Shown here piece after piece: positions 17,525 through 27,686 of a DNA stretch of 64,000 nt. The position numbers were made by a program, and so were the translations under genes. The notes under the pieces are model-generated. The model saw only the letters and a list, made by a program, of their open reading frames with translations, was not told the DNA's origin and did no database searches. Every line of letters starts with the position of its first letter. Position 1 is the first letter of the stretch. This DNA is from Phytophthora colocasiae (Eukaryota > Oomycota > Peronosporomycetes > Peronosporales > Peronosporaceae), in the NCBI GenBank assembly GCA_018806915.1, contig JAGKQI010000104.1:992001-1056000 (forward strand), given 5' to 3'.

Positions 17525-18670
17525 ATGTTCGTCGCGCCAAAACTATCCGGTACTCAAGCTCTGCTGGTTCTCACGCTAGCGTGGGGTGTAGCCCGCGGTA
17601 ACAAAGCGCGCTTTGTTCGAGTAATGAAGACACTAACAAGACTACACTGCTTTCGTCTCCGTGATGCAGCTCCACCTACAGACTCTTCTCGTGTTTTTGA
17701 TAGAATGCTGGACGATGCTACTGCCAGGGTCCGCTTTCGTTTTACAATTCCTCAGTTACGTGAACTAGCAAAAGCCTTACGGCTTCCACGAACCGGGATC
17801 GTCACGTCTGCGGCTGATCGAGTCAACAGGGTCGAAGCCTTGGCAATGGTATGTCGCCGTCTTTCCGAAGGGTCAAAATTATTAACTGTGGCAAATGAAT
17901 TTGGAAGATCAACTGCGGCTTACAGCAGAATTATGTCTGCAACTGTTTCAATATTGTATAGCCAGCACAACGAACTACTCTACTTTCACGAAACCTTAAT
18001 TAAGGCGCGGATTGATGAGTATTGCCTCTCTATATATTCTGCTGGAGCTCCTCTTCAAAGTTGTTGGGGTTTTATTGATGGAACAAAGCAGTATCTCTCA
18101 CGCCCAAGTGCACGGCAAAATACTAGTAATCCAAATGAAAATTTACAGCGGTCCGTATTTAATGGACATCCAAGACGTCACTGTTTCAACTGGCAGAGTA
18201 TTCAGGCCCCCGATGGCATAATTATTAGTTTGTTTGGTCCAGTTGAAGGCCGAAAGCATGACTCCACGATGCTAACTCTCAGTGGCGTACTAGATGTCAT
18301 GGCAGAAGATGTTGAAGGAACATTTTTGGGGAAACTAATTTACGGTGATCCTGCTTATGGTTGTAGCGAATTTGTCTGCTGTCCTTCTACAATTCAAAGC
18401 TCTACAGCCTCGTCGTTTAACAGCCGTATGAGCAGCGTTCGCGAAGGAGTTGAATGGGGATTTGGAAGAGTCAAAGTGCTTTGGGAATATATGAATTGGG
18501 ATAAAAAGCAGCGAGTTCGTCAATCTCCAGTGGGTCTCAATTTCTTCGCTGCTGTGTTACTGTTTAATTGCCATACATGTATGCAGCCATTGGGAAATCA
18601 AATCTCAATGTATTTTGGATTAATGCCGCCTTCGCTAGATCAATATCTAAGGTCCAATCTTCCAGAGTAG
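17525..18670 (+). CDS. PIF/Harbinger transposase (DDE_Tnp_4 nuclease)
   Basis: An uninterrupted 381-residue protein. An N-terminal helix-turn-helix-like region (about residues 60-130, with KLLTVANEFGRSTAAYSRI) precedes the nuclease. The catalytic triad can be seen as CWGFIDGT (first Asp, near residue 182), GPVEGRKHDSTML (second Asp region, near 240-250) and VREGVEWGFGRVK (third acid, Glu, near 305), with GDPAYG between the last two. The protein cuts and rejoins the element ends in concert with its Myb-like partner encoded on the opposite strand. Length is within the usual 350-450. No disabling change is visible. Confidence 0.92.
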   Translation: MFVAPKLSGTQALLVLTLAWGVARGNKARFVRVMKTLTRLHCFRLRDAAPPTDSSRVFDRMLDDATARVRFRFTIPQLRELAKALRLPRTGIVTSAADRVNRVEALAMVCRRLSEGSKLLTVANEFGRSTAAYSRIMSATVSILYSQHNELLYFHETLIKARIDEYCLSIYSAGAPLQSCWGFIDGTKQYLSRPSARQNTSNPNENLQRSVFNGHPRRHCFNWQSIQAPDGIIISLFGPVEGRKHDSTMLTLSGVLDVMAEDVEGTFLGKLIYGDPAYGCSEFVCCPSTIQSSTASSFNSRMSSVREGVEWGFGRVKVLWEYMNWDKKQRVRQSPVGLNFFAAVLLFNCHTCMQPLGNQISMYFGLMPPSLDQYLRSNLPE

Positions 18671-18677
18671 CTTCGTC

Positions 18678-19595
18678 TTAGTCAGATTTCTGATGCGCCA
18701 TTAACTTCAATAACAACTCGTGCATTCGCTTATCGCGATTTTCTTCAGCCTTCATACGACGATCTTCCATACGTAACTCGTGCTCACGACGTTTATCCGC
18801 TTCTTCGCGTTCGAAGTCTAGTCGTTTGGTCTTGTACTCGTACTTAGCTTTTTCTTCATCACCAGCCCCTAGCATTGCGCCTTTCAAAGCTTCTGTCACG
18901 GATCCTAGCTGCTCACGTTTTGTTATTTTCTTTTTACGCCCACTTGAATGGTTTCGGCGCGTAGATCTTTTCTTCGAACTTGATCTTGGTGTGGATGTCA
19001 GTGAAGTTGGTGTTGCTTGATCTGGTGCCGTTGGTTGCGTCCGCGGGGTCGCAACGGAATCGTCGATCTCATCGACATCAGAATCGAAGTCCTCATCCTC
19101 CTCAAGTTCACCCATCGCTAGTTGTCTCAACAATGTACCTGAGGTCTCTATTCCCTGCTTCTTAGCGCTCTTTTCCTCCCTCCGCTTCTCTTCTCCTTCT
19201 GCCCAATCGTTCATCAGCGTTGTTATATCCTGAAGTAGCACTTCTCTCTCCTCGTACTGCTCTACAGACCCCGACTTTCTCATCGACTGGCACTGGTCAG
19301 TACGATATTGGTCGATTAGCTTCATGAACCGCGTTCGCATCGCTGTTCCAGGTTTCTTTAAGCCAAATTCAGCATCTTTACTACAATGCACCGCAATTTC
19401 GTCAAACACCTTCATAATACCGTCAGAAGTACCAACCGCAGCCGTCCAGGGTCGAAAATAGTTCACAGCCTTTAAGAGAATGATATCATCGATAGCAGCA
19501 AACTTCTGTCGACGCGGAGGTTGCTCAGTACCCCCAGAACCACAAAACGGGGCCTCTGTAGACCCAGAGGCCTCGTTGCCTTCAGGTCCCCACAT
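18678..19595 (-). CDS. Harbinger Myb/SANT-like accessory protein
   Basis: An uninterrupted 305-residue protein. An N-terminal Gly/Glu/Ser-rich leader is followed by a Myb/SANT-like trihelix region at about residues 35-120 (DDIILLKAVNYFRPWTAA, MKVFDEIAVHC, TRFMKLIDQYR). An acidic middle (EEDEDFDSDVDEIDD), a basic patch (SKKRSTRRNHSSGRKKK, probable nuclear signal) and a C-terminal coiled coil (residues about 245-305, Glu/Arg-rich) complete it. In Harbinger systems this partner brings the transposase into the nucleus and to the element ends; that role is carried over from the family, not shown here. Confidence 0.8.
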   Translation of the reverse strand: MWGPEGNEASGSTEAPFCGSGGTEQPPRRQKFAAIDDIILLKAVNYFRPWTAAVGTSDGIMKVFDEIAVHCSKDAEFGLKKPGTAMRTRFMKLIDQYRTDQCQSMRKSGSVEQYEEREVLLQDITTLMNDWAEGEEKRREEKSAKKQGIETSGTLLRQLAMGELEEDEDFDSDVDEIDDSVATPRTQPTAPDQATPTSLTSTPRSSSKKRSTRRNHSSGRKKKITKREQLGSVTEALKGAMLGAGDEEKAKYEYKTKRLDFEREEADKRREHELRMEDRRMKAEENRDKRMHELLLKLMAHQKSD

Positions 19596-19738
19596 CGAGA
19601 ATGGTGTGACCAGTCACCAGACTGAATCTGGAAGTAAAACAAAGTTCCGAAACGTCTCCAGTTTTGCTATTTCACTTAACATAAAAGGTTTGCATCTCAA
19701 GTCGAAACTCAACTAAAAAGGTTCACCGAATGTTCTCT

Positions 19739-20068
19739 AATGCGTTCAGAATATATGATGATCATTTGTTATGCAGTGCTCTAGTTCGCAAAAGTCAGCG
19801 TCGTTTCAAGTTTGTATTAGTATTCTGCTAGCTGCACATCCAGGCGGAGCACTAGCTGCTTCAGCAAGAAACAATGAGTGACAGCGATACATCTTCTACT
19901 TGAATGGCAGAGACGACAATTAAAATGGGTGGCAGGAACGTTTAGTTGGACTCGATTGGCCAGGAAGCTGTGACTCCCAGCAGCAGCACATTTAGCACAC
20001 ACAAGACTGTCATTAACATTCGCAATTTTGAACCAAGTTTGTCAGTTTAACACGCTTCAGTCTAAACT
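19739..20068. other. Spacer between transposon genes, nothing recognised
   Basis: A stretch of 330 bases between the Harbinger element and the next transposase gene. Its first 120 or so bases continue, in frame, the plus-strand frame that ends at 17360. No repeat or other gene is visible. Confidence 0.5.
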
Positions 20069-21361
20069 ATGGCACCACGCAGCGTCCAGCGCTCGCAGCA
20101 AGAGCACCAGCAGTCTGTACTAGCCATGCTTGACGAGCGAGACTACGAGAGGAGAACAGAGCTGGCCCAGTTCTCTCGTCAAGCTCCTGAGAATGACGCT
20201 GCCGAGGAACTCGACTCGCCCTGCCCCATCCTCGACTCTTGGTACGACGACAGCGGAGCTGACGCAGTCCGTCGCCTCACCAACTTCTCACCCAGGGAGT
20301 TCAACCGTCTTTGGGCTAGCGTGAGGTCTCACGTAGCTCGCTATTGGAACGTCGGTCGAGGGCGACGCTCAGCTCTTACCGGCAAGGATGTATTCTTCAT
20401 GACCCTGTCCGTACTTAAACATGGAGGGACCTGGGATATGAATGCAGACGTATTTCGCATCAAAACCCCCACATTTATAAAGACTATCACGGGCTTTTTA
20501 CGTGTGATTGCCCCAAAGCTGTACGGCGACTGGGTGGTTGCCAAGGCTGACGAGTGCACCATGCGCAATTTGGTGACTTCCGGGCGCACGTTTTCGAACT
20601 TCCCGTGCGCGCTTTACGCCACCGATGTGACCTTTCAGCAATCGAATCGGCCTGCCGGGAATATGGCGGAAGTAATGCCGTTTTACAGCGGCAAACACAA
20701 ACTTTATGGCCTTAAGGTGGAGGTTTCGGTCAGTCCTCGTGGTTTCGCAGTTAACTGCAGCGACCATGCTCGTGGCAATACGCCAGATATCACTATATTC
20801 AGGAACAATTCAGAGTTCCACGATGCGGCTCGACTAAAGTCCGAAGCGGACCGGAACCTTGGCGACGGTGGGCCACTTTTTGAAAGTTTTCCGGACGAGT
20901 GGGCGGTACTGGCAGACAAGGGCTATCAAGGTCTGGCCGAGCAAAAGCGCTGCATCCACCCCAAAAAAGGCACGAACCTTTCTCGCTCTGACCAGCAATT
21001 TAATGACGATGTCTCCAGCGACCGCGTGATCGTGGAGAATTATTTTGGTAGATTGTGTCTTTTGTGGCGTATTTGCTCTGATAAGTATCGATGGGGAGAG
21101 GAATTGTACGACGACATCTTTCAAGTGTGTGCCAGCCTGACGAATTTTCATGTCGAGTACAATCCTTTGCGTGAGGAGAGCGCAGAGGAATACGCCCAGC
21201 GTGAGCACCGCCTGCTTGCTATTGGAAAAGAGAGGGCTCGAAAGCGCCGGATTTCTCAAGACAAATACCGCCGTCGCAAGCGGCTTCGCCACCGAATGTC
21301 GCTTGATGATCTGCCACGCCACAACGACACTGATGCCGACTCAGAAGAGACACAGATGTAA
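20069..21361 (+). CDS. DDE_Tnp_4-type transposase (Harbinger-related)
   Basis: An intact 430-residue protein. An N-terminal charged leader is followed by LTNFSPREFNRLWASVRSHV and a segment GKDVFFMTLSVLKHGGTWDM that serve as the DNA-binding/helical part. The nuclease shows LYATDVTFQQ (first Asp, near residue 191), NTPDITIF (second Asp, near 238) with WAVLADKGYQGL between, and DRVIVENYFGRL (third acid, Glu, near 327), followed by LTNFHV in place of the common LHN. The C-terminus is strongly basic (RRKRLRHR), fitting a nuclear signal. It resembles a family present in many copies in Phytophthora genomes. I found no inverted repeats around it, so whether it belongs to a complete element is open; the gene itself looks functional. 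Confidence 0.85.
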   Translation: MAPRSVQRSQQEHQQSVLAMLDERDYERRTELAQFSRQAPENDAAEELDSPCPILDSWYDDSGADAVRRLTNFSPREFNRLWASVRSHVARYWNVGRGRRSALTGKDVFFMTLSVLKHGGTWDMNADVFRIKTPTFIKTITGFLRVIAPKLYGDWVVAKADECTMRNLVTSGRTFSNFPCALYATDVTFQQSNRPAGNMAEVMPFYSGKHKLYGLKVEVSVSPRGFAVNCSDHARGNTPDITIFRNNSEFHDAARLKSEADRNLGDGGPLFESFPDEWAVLADKGYQGLAEQKRCIHPKKGTNLSRSDQQFNDDVSSDRVIVENYFGRLCLLWRICSDKYRWGEELYDDIFQVCASLTNFHVEYNPLREESAEEYAQREHRLLAIGKERARKRRISQDKYRRRKRLRHRMSLDDLPRHNDTDADSEETQM

Positions 21362-22474
21362 AACATGTTTAGCAACAGAGTAACTACACAATACGCTGAT
21401 TATATACCAGATAGCACGTTGTCTAGGAAGTCATCGAGACGCTGATCAGTTTGTCGATCTCTATTGGATTGGCTTGATCGCCAATCTGCTGCTGAGATAT
21501 TTGGAATTGAGTAAGTGACTAGAGCTCGAGCCAGTAACTGGTTATGCGACCAATTAGAAGGTTGGGATAGCCTGATAGCCTATGTCCTTTTCTCCTATGA
21601 AGAAAACAATTCGGTGAAGAACTTCAATCGGGATAAATGATCTCCACAGGCAACTGCTTACCAATCCAGTGACGGCGACTGTGTGAGGAAGGAACGAACT
21701 CAATTAAGCAGAGATGTACACGGTCCGTACCCCATCGACAGCTTCCACTGTGGACCATGAGCTGCTACAGAAGCTAAAGTTGTTAACGCCTAATTCTAAT
21801 GAATGCGCTCGACTCGACTCCTTGTTTAGTGAACGATGCAACTTCAACACGCAGTTCCAAGAGTCGATCTCCCATTTGCATGCAGTGCTGCAAAATATTG
21901 TTTCCTGAGCAGGGAGGAAGATCTCAGTTGCATTTGGACATCACTTGGTGTTCCGATCCTGAAAATGTTGCACCGCATGGTTTTCTGGTGGTTCCCCTTC
22001 ATGGCATGCGATCTCGATGGTGGTCAAATAAACGGCAGCAAAACACGTGAAAAAGTGAAATCTCTTGTAGTTGTTCTCGTAGCGGGTTGCACAAAGCCAT
22101 AAGAAATTCTTACGGGGTTACTTAGAATATTGTATTTGATGGCAGAGATGATTGATGGTGCCCAAGGTGAGACTTCACATAGCGAACTCTCGACAACCGC
22201 GTCCGTTGTGAAACGTCTTTATCTGCAGCATAAGCGGTGGAGCTGGAACTCCCCCTACGTAGCATAGCCTGGAGCCATGGTAACCCCTCGCAACTGAGCA
22301 TTGGAGTATTATCCAATCTCAAGCAACATCGCTCACATGCAGGGAAATTTTCACCACGGGTGTTTTCTCTGCTCTTCCGTTGCGCTGGGCAATTGAATGC
22401 TTCATGGTGGTGCTCCACCTCTGTGAGCCCGGAGCTTGCCACTTCATTTTGAAATCTACTGCCCATCCGACACC
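21362..22474. other. Spacer without recognised gene
   Basis: This 1.1 kb stretch between the transposase gene and the acid phosphatase gene holds only short incidental frames. A 64-residue frame begins at 21714 but resembles nothing I know. The last part must contain the phosphatase promoter; TCATTTTGAAAT at 22444-22455, about 30 bases before the ATG, is a weak match to the oomycete Inr/FPR consensus. Confidence 0.45.
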
Positions 22475-24529
22475 ATGGACCGATCCTCCGAGTCCTTTGC
22501 CAAGAGCCCCCAACACGCACGCGCGTACCTGTCCATTGAGGTGGATCCATGCCCCGAGCCTTTACTTGATGATCTGCTTCAGCCAAAACCTTCACGATTC
22601 TTCCCACGACTGTTGTTGCTACTACCGCTATTGGTCGTAGTAGCGTTCGGTGTCACCTCGTACGGGATCCCGACACGGTCACCTGAAGCTGCACGCGAAC
22701 AAGAGCCCGAAGACGCTCACGACTACGAGAAACGGGAGGTGGAGAACTGCGTGCCATACGACATCCGGTCGTTCGTTGAGGGCTCTCACGCCGTGGTCAA
22801 CTGGTCTACCCGCCGCACGTACATCCCCGACGTGAATCTACAGAAGGTCGGTGACGACAGCCCTGCGCTCAAAGACCCGTGGCGTTCATGCCACGATGTC
22901 ACCGACGTGGAAGTTCGCTACCGTCGCCTCGGAGAGAACGACACAATGTTAACCACCGGTGGTATCCAAGAGCCCTTTGCCCGGGTAATGGCGAGTACGT
23001 ACACTACTGAAGAGGCTACGTTCAACGCCCATTCCGCTCGCATCGAACTCCCTGAAGGAAAAGAAGACACAGCGTACGAATTCACCGTTGGTTCAGTTTT
23101 CCACGGTTGGTCAGCAGTGCATCAGTTTGGTGTCAATCTTCCATACCGAGGAGATTTGGCCGAACGATGCCGTCCGAAGCACGTGCATACGGCATACGGC
23201 CACATACCGAGCAGTTTGTCTGTACAGTGGATGACCAAGGAGTTCTGCTCCGAAGGAGACAATCAGTTGACGATGACGGAAGGATATCACGCTCGCGTTG
23301 AGGTCGAAGGGCCCAGGATGATGCCTGTTACTGCTTCAGCCAACACGACGCTGTTTGAAGACGACGGTGAGGCACAATCCACAAGGTGGATGCACGTCGT
23401 AAGACTGGAAAACCTCAAGCCCGACACGAGATACACGTACGTTGTGGGCAATCCGCACTACTCTTCATGGTCAATCCCGTACGCTACTAAGACTGCACCG
23501 GCACTGCTGCTCCCTGGAGAGAAAGCCAAGCCTACGCGGTTCCTAGTCACGGGAGATATCGGCTATGAAAATGCAGCTACATTGCCTATGATGCAGTCTG
23601 AAGTAGCCGAAGGCATCGTGGATGGCGTCGTATCTGTTGGAGACTACGCGTACAACTTAGACATGATGGACGGCCACGTTGGCGACATCTTCATGCAGCA
23701 GATCGAGCCGATGGCTGCCAGTGTGCCCTTCATGGTATGTCCGGGGAACCACGAGCAGCACAATACGTTCAGCCACTACTCGGAACGTTTTCGTCTAATG
23801 CCCAGCAACCAGGATACTGAAGTTGAGACTGTGCACGTCGGTGGACACTCGAAGAAAGCAGCTCCCAAAGCAGTTCCTAACAATTGGTTCTACTCTTACG
23901 ACGTGGGGATTGTGCACTTCGCGGTCATCTCGACGGAGATCTACTTCAAGGAGACGTTCGAGGTAGATGGCGATGTGATCGCTCGGCAAGAAGCTTGGTT
24001 GGAGCAAGATCTGGCCAAAGCCAACGCGAACCGAGAGCAGACGCCATGGGTAGTGGTGATCGGCCATCGCCCAATGTACTGTACTTCCGACGACACTAAC
24101 TGTGGCGATAAGGCTGCGATGTTGCGGGATCGACTCGAGGACAAGCTCTACAGACACGGGGTGGACGTCTACCTTTGCGGTCACCAACACAACTACGAGC
24201 GAGCTTACGACGTGTACAAGTCACAGACGTGGAAGAGGACACACAATATGCGTGCCACCACACATATCTTAACTGGTGCAGCGGGTCAGTACTTGACGAC
24301 GATCATGCGTAAAGCTTTCGAGAGACCAGCAGAGAAGTGGGACGCCTTCCGTAACAACATCTTCGGATACTCGCGCATGGAGGTAGTGAATGCCACGCAT
24401 CTGCACTGGCAACAGGTTGAAGCCGACCCCGAGAACCCTGCCGCGCGAGGACTCTATGGAGAAGTCGTGGACGACGTGTGGCTCGTCCAAGAGAGACATG
24501 GCAGCTTTGAGAATGTCGATGCAATGTAA
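22475..24529 (+). CDS. Purple acid phosphatase, membrane-anchored
   Basis: A single exon of 684 residues from the ATG at 22475. A cytoplasmic N-terminus (about 45 residues) precedes one hydrophobic segment (FFPRLLLLLPLLVVVAFGVT), giving a type II signal anchor or uncleaved signal peptide. An Ig/fibronectin-like N-domain follows (to about residue 345). The metallophosphoesterase domain has all five metal-ligand blocks: GDIGYE, GDYAYN, GNHEQ, VIGHRPMY and GHQHNYER. Such enzymes use an Fe-Fe, Fe-Zn or Fe-Mn centre to hydrolyse phosphomonoesters, at the cell surface or in secretory compartments, often for phosphate scavenging. Several Asn-X-Thr/Ser sites suit a secreted protein. Length fits the large plant/oomycete class. 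Confidence 0.93.
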   Translation: MDRSSESFAKSPQHARAYLSIEVDPCPEPLLDDLLQPKPSRFFPRLLLLLPLLVVVAFGVTSYGIPTRSPEAAREQEPEDAHDYEKREVENCVPYDIRSFVEGSHAVVNWSTRRTYIPDVNLQKVGDDSPALKDPWRSCHDVTDVEVRYRRLGENDTMLTTGGIQEPFARVMASTYTTEEATFNAHSARIELPEGKEDTAYEFTVGSVFHGWSAVHQFGVNLPYRGDLAERCRPKHVHTAYGHIPSSLSVQWMTKEFCSEGDNQLTMTEGYHARVEVEGPRMMPVTASANTTLFEDDGEAQSTRWMHVVRLENLKPDTRYTYVVGNPHYSSWSIPYATKTAPALLLPGEKAKPTRFLVTGDIGYENAATLPMMQSEVAEGIVDGVVSVGDYAYNLDMMDGHVGDIFMQQIEPMAASVPFMVCPGNHEQHNTFSHYSERFRLMPSNQDTEVETVHVGGHSKKAAPKAVPNNWFYSYDVGIVHFAVISTEIYFKETFEVDGDVIARQEAWLEQDLAKANANREQTPWVVVIGHRPMYCTSDDTNCGDKAAMLRDRLEDKLYRHGVDVYLCGHQHNYERAYDVYKSQTWKRTHNMRATTHILTGAAGQYLTTIMRKAFERPAEKWDAFRNNIFGYSRMEVVNATHLHWQQVEADPENPAARGLYGEVVDDVWLVQERHGSFENVDAM

Positions 24530-25331
24530 GGAATGCAAAATGAAAAGTTGTAACATAATGTATTACCCAAAAAAGTTTTGACAACCACATCTCGGCAGTC
24601 TTCACATACTACGTAGTCTGAATTCGGGAGTAACAAGGGCCACACATCCTGCAAGTTTCCCAGAAGATGAAGAATCGGTGTCAACATGTCGGCTTGGCTT
24701 CGCGTCCTCACGATGCGTCTCGTTGAGCTGTCCCAGTCGAATCGTACTGAACTGCGCATGACCATGGGCTGGTCTTGCAGCTTTGGACATTGCTCTCTCT
24801 TAGTATTTGGGGTGATGAAGGAACCGGCTTTACAGTTAGTTTCGTGCCTGCAGGATGAGGTCATCGTACAGTACTCTGGGGACCATTAAGTTGATTACAA
24901 TTACCGTACGTAAAACTCCATCATGTTCCAGTTAGGTAGACTCTAACTGGAGGAGTATTATATGTATGTATGTACCCAAAGGCATGGCCAACGATGATTA
25001 GGACCAGAGCGTACATACATGTCGGCAGCCACCCCGGAATGCAATGTACCTGTCATTGGTACTACAATTTAAACATACCAGTACCAACAGCACTTAAACT
25101 GCCACATCACGGTATTTATACATATACCTTTCATTGGTAGAAAAGAAAAAGATCTTTTGCCTCTGTCTTACTACAACCTTCGCGCAACATTGCATACAAT
25201 TAGAGGGGGAGGATATTTTCCGTTCAAGCTCCAGACAAGCGGCGAAGGTGACGATGATCGGCTTTACATTGAACGGACCCACAGCTCTAACCTGCCTTGT
25301 CCACACCTGCAGGTTAATCTAGAGACGCAGT
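24530..25331. other. Intergenic spacer with one copy of a dispersed repeat
   Basis: About 800 bases between the phosphatase and proteasome genes. It contains the 80-base repeat at 24706-24785, a short TATG run near 24960, and no credible gene. Confidence 0.5.
24706..24785 (+). repeat. Dispersed 80-base repeat, copy 1
   Basis: Matches 27086-27165 in the same orientation at 75 of 80 positions. The shared core begins CCTCACGATGCGTCTCGTTG and ends GGTCTTGCAGCTTTG. No inverted repeats or coding role seen; probably a fragment of a multi-copy element. Confidence 0.8.
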
Positions 25332-26319
25332 ATGAGCAGTACTGGTGCTGGTTACGACTACTCAGCGGGCACGTTCTCGCCCGAAGGCCGCATCTTCCAG
25401 GTCGAATACGCGAGGAAGGCCGTCGAAAACAGCGGGTAAAAACAATTAAACCAGTTTTAACTGAAATACGTGGATTAATTTTATATTAATATGTTATGCA
25501 GCACCACTATCGGTATCAAGTGCTCGGATGGCATCGTCATGGGCGTCGAGAAGACGTTACTGAGCAAGATGCTGGTTCCCGGCACGCACCGCCGGATCTA
25601 TGCCATTGACCGTCACGTGGGACTGTCCATGGCTGGACTTGTGGCTGATGGTCGCCAGCTTGTGAACCGTGCACGTGAGGAAGCGCTGAACTACAGGAAG
25701 AACTATGGTTGCAGTATCCCACCCCACCTTTTGGCGGAGCGTATGGGTCAGTTCGTGCACTACTACACGCTGTATGGCTCCATTCGGCCCTTTGGCACGG
25801 CCATCATGCTTGCTGGTTACGACCAGGACACCAAGAAGTCCAGTCTCTATATGGTGGAGCCGTCGGGAGTCACTTACGTACGCCAACTACAGATTTTTTT
25901 TTTAATTTTCGGGCTAATGATGGCTAATTTTTGTGTGTTTGATGCTGCAGAGCTACCGTGGCTGCGCATTGGGCAAGGGCCAGCAGTCGGCCAAGACAGA
26001 GATCGAGAAGGACAAGCTATTCGATATGACGTGCCGTGAAGCCATGAAATACATTGCTAAGATGTACGTTTCTCCCATGGATCATGTTGTTTCTAGATTA
26101 ATAGCTGACTTTTGTATGTGTAAAATGTATTGCAGCCTGAACACGTTACACGACGAAGTGCGTCACCCGTTTGAGCTGGAGCTAAGCTGGATCAGCGAGG
26201 AGACGAACTGGCAGCACCATCTAGTGCCGGACAACCTGCGTGACGAGGTGAATGAGTGGGCCATCCAGTCTATCAAGGAGGATGAAATGGCTGACGACGA
26301 CGATGATGATGACGAGTAA
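25332..26319 (+). CDS. Proteasome subunit alpha type-3
   Basis: Four exons (25332-25435, 25502-25877, 25951-26063, 26136-26319) encode 258 residues, close to 255 in animals. Introns of 66, 73 and 72 bases have GT-AG ends and keep the frame. The N-terminus has the alpha-subunit signature [20 protein letters not shown], which forms the ring-gating segment. Further matches are [47 protein letters not shown] and [14 protein letters not shown], the last fitting alpha-3 (PSMA3/Pre10) best. The protein ends in the acidic tail [11 protein letters not shown] typical of alpha-3. It is a structural subunit of the outer ring of the 20S core and has no protease site. Confidence 0.95.
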
Positions 26320-27686
26320 GCTGTACCAAGATCTCAACGTAGAGATCGTTTGGCTTTAGTGAATGAAGTCGATAAGAACAGCGTTGAAGAATCGGTTAAA
26401 CTTGCTGCACAGGCGCAATAAAGCATCACTTGACAAATCGATCTTTGTTATTGATTCGTTCATTCATGAATCATGAATAGTTTTTTAAGTCGACTGCCCT
26501 CATTTCTCTACTAGCTGCTCACCAACAGCATCAAAGTACAGGCTTTCATTGTAAACACCGTGACACGTCGTCTGTGAGTGTAGGTAGCCATTCAGATACT
26601 CCATCGTAATGGTCATGTTGAACGGGTGTGCCTTGTTGATGCACGATCTATCCAATCTTTTCAGATTCTTGCCATTTTTAATGTACGATACGAGCAATAC
26701 CATTCCGCAGATAGGACTCGTGGGATCACCGGGCTAAAAGAGAGAAGTTTAAACCTGGTTACGTGGGAGAAGAAGGACAAGTCCGTTGTGGATAAAGCTA
26801 AAGAAGCAGCGGAAGATTTCCTTGCAAAACAAGGAAAGAACCTCCTGTTAGCAAACCCATGGAAAACCCGCAAAAACCTCGGTCCCGTTCGAGCTCCGGT
26901 AGCTCCAGTTCGAGCTCTGACAATGAGAAGAGAGAATCACGTCCTACAAGTCCACACGGTTATTGTGCAACAAACTACCCCTGTTGCACCACCGACCTAC
27001 CCACCGGCCACTGTCAATGCTGGAAACTACCCTAGCTACAGCGGAGAAGCTGACTGCAGTGACGCTTTTAACAGGATCTTAGCACCCTCACGATGCGTCT
27101 CGTTGAGCTGTACCAGTCGAAGCGTACTGAACTGCGCATGACGACGCGCTGGTCTTGCAGCTTTGTCGCTTTCCTCGGTTCCGTTGGGAGTCGATAACGG
27201 TTGCTCTTTGGGAACATGTACCTCATGGATCATCGTGGTACAGGTCGAGTTAACTACAGGCTTGAGAGGGAAATTGAGAAGTGGTCTTCGATCTTCTACA
27301 ACTACGGTAAAATAATGAGCAAGACGCCTGTGTCAGGGAACGCCACCATACGCCCGTTAACGAAGAGCGTAGGTTCAAGGGCATTGAGTTGTTACTAGAG
27401 TGACAATTGCCGAACAAGCTACGTCCAAATCGGACCAGGCGTTCTGTCAACTGGGTTTTCCTAACATGTCGACCAGGGCCTGCAATCGGAACATAACTAA
27501 AATAATTCGATAAAATGGTAAAAACTTATACACCGGACGTTAGACTACACACGCATATGAACTACACAAGCTCTCTTCTCTCTGTCTCTGTCTCTCTCTC
27601 TTGTTCTTGCCCTTCTCTCGCAGTGCGGTGGCACCTTAAATAGTAAATACTCCACTGCTGCGCGTGACCCTTTATAGCGTACGATT
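26320..27686. other. Gene-poor spacer with gene debris
   Basis: About 1.4 kb with no credible complete gene. A plus-strand frame at 26626-27141 is mixed, and a second frame within it encodes a Ser/Arg-rich stretch; on the minus strand a 67-residue frame at 26500-26703 looks like a coding fragment (NMTITMEYLNGYL) but I cannot name it. The second copy of the 80-base repeat sits at 27086-27165. Confidence 0.45.
27086..27165 (+). repeat. Dispersed 80-base repeat, copy 2
   Basis: Partner of 24706-24785 with five base differences. The two copies flank the proteasome gene and lie 2.4 kb apart. Confidence 0.8.

Larger units (their letters stand above)
17361..19738. mobile_element. Complete PIF/Harbinger DNA transposon
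   Basis: The perfect 16-base inverted repeat AGAGAACATTCGGTGA begins at 17361 and its complement ends at 19738. Both ends abut AAT (17358-17360 and 19739-19741), a likely 3-base target duplication. The element is 2378 bases and holds an intact transposase gene (plus) and an intact Myb-like partner gene (minus), converging with 7 bases between stop codons. With the element removed, the flanking plus-strand reading frame is continuous across the insertion site. Intact genes and clean ends suggest a young, possibly still mobile copy. Confidence 0.9.

Noticed and set aside
20069..21361. Complete transposon with ends around the third transposase gene
   Set aside because: Comparison of 300 bases on each side gave no convincing inverted repeat or target duplication.
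26626..27141. Open plus-strand frame of 171 codons
   Set aside because: The translation is inconsistent in composition, another frame gives a better Ser/Arg-rich pattern in the middle, and the end runs into a dispersed repeat. It is not a credible gene.
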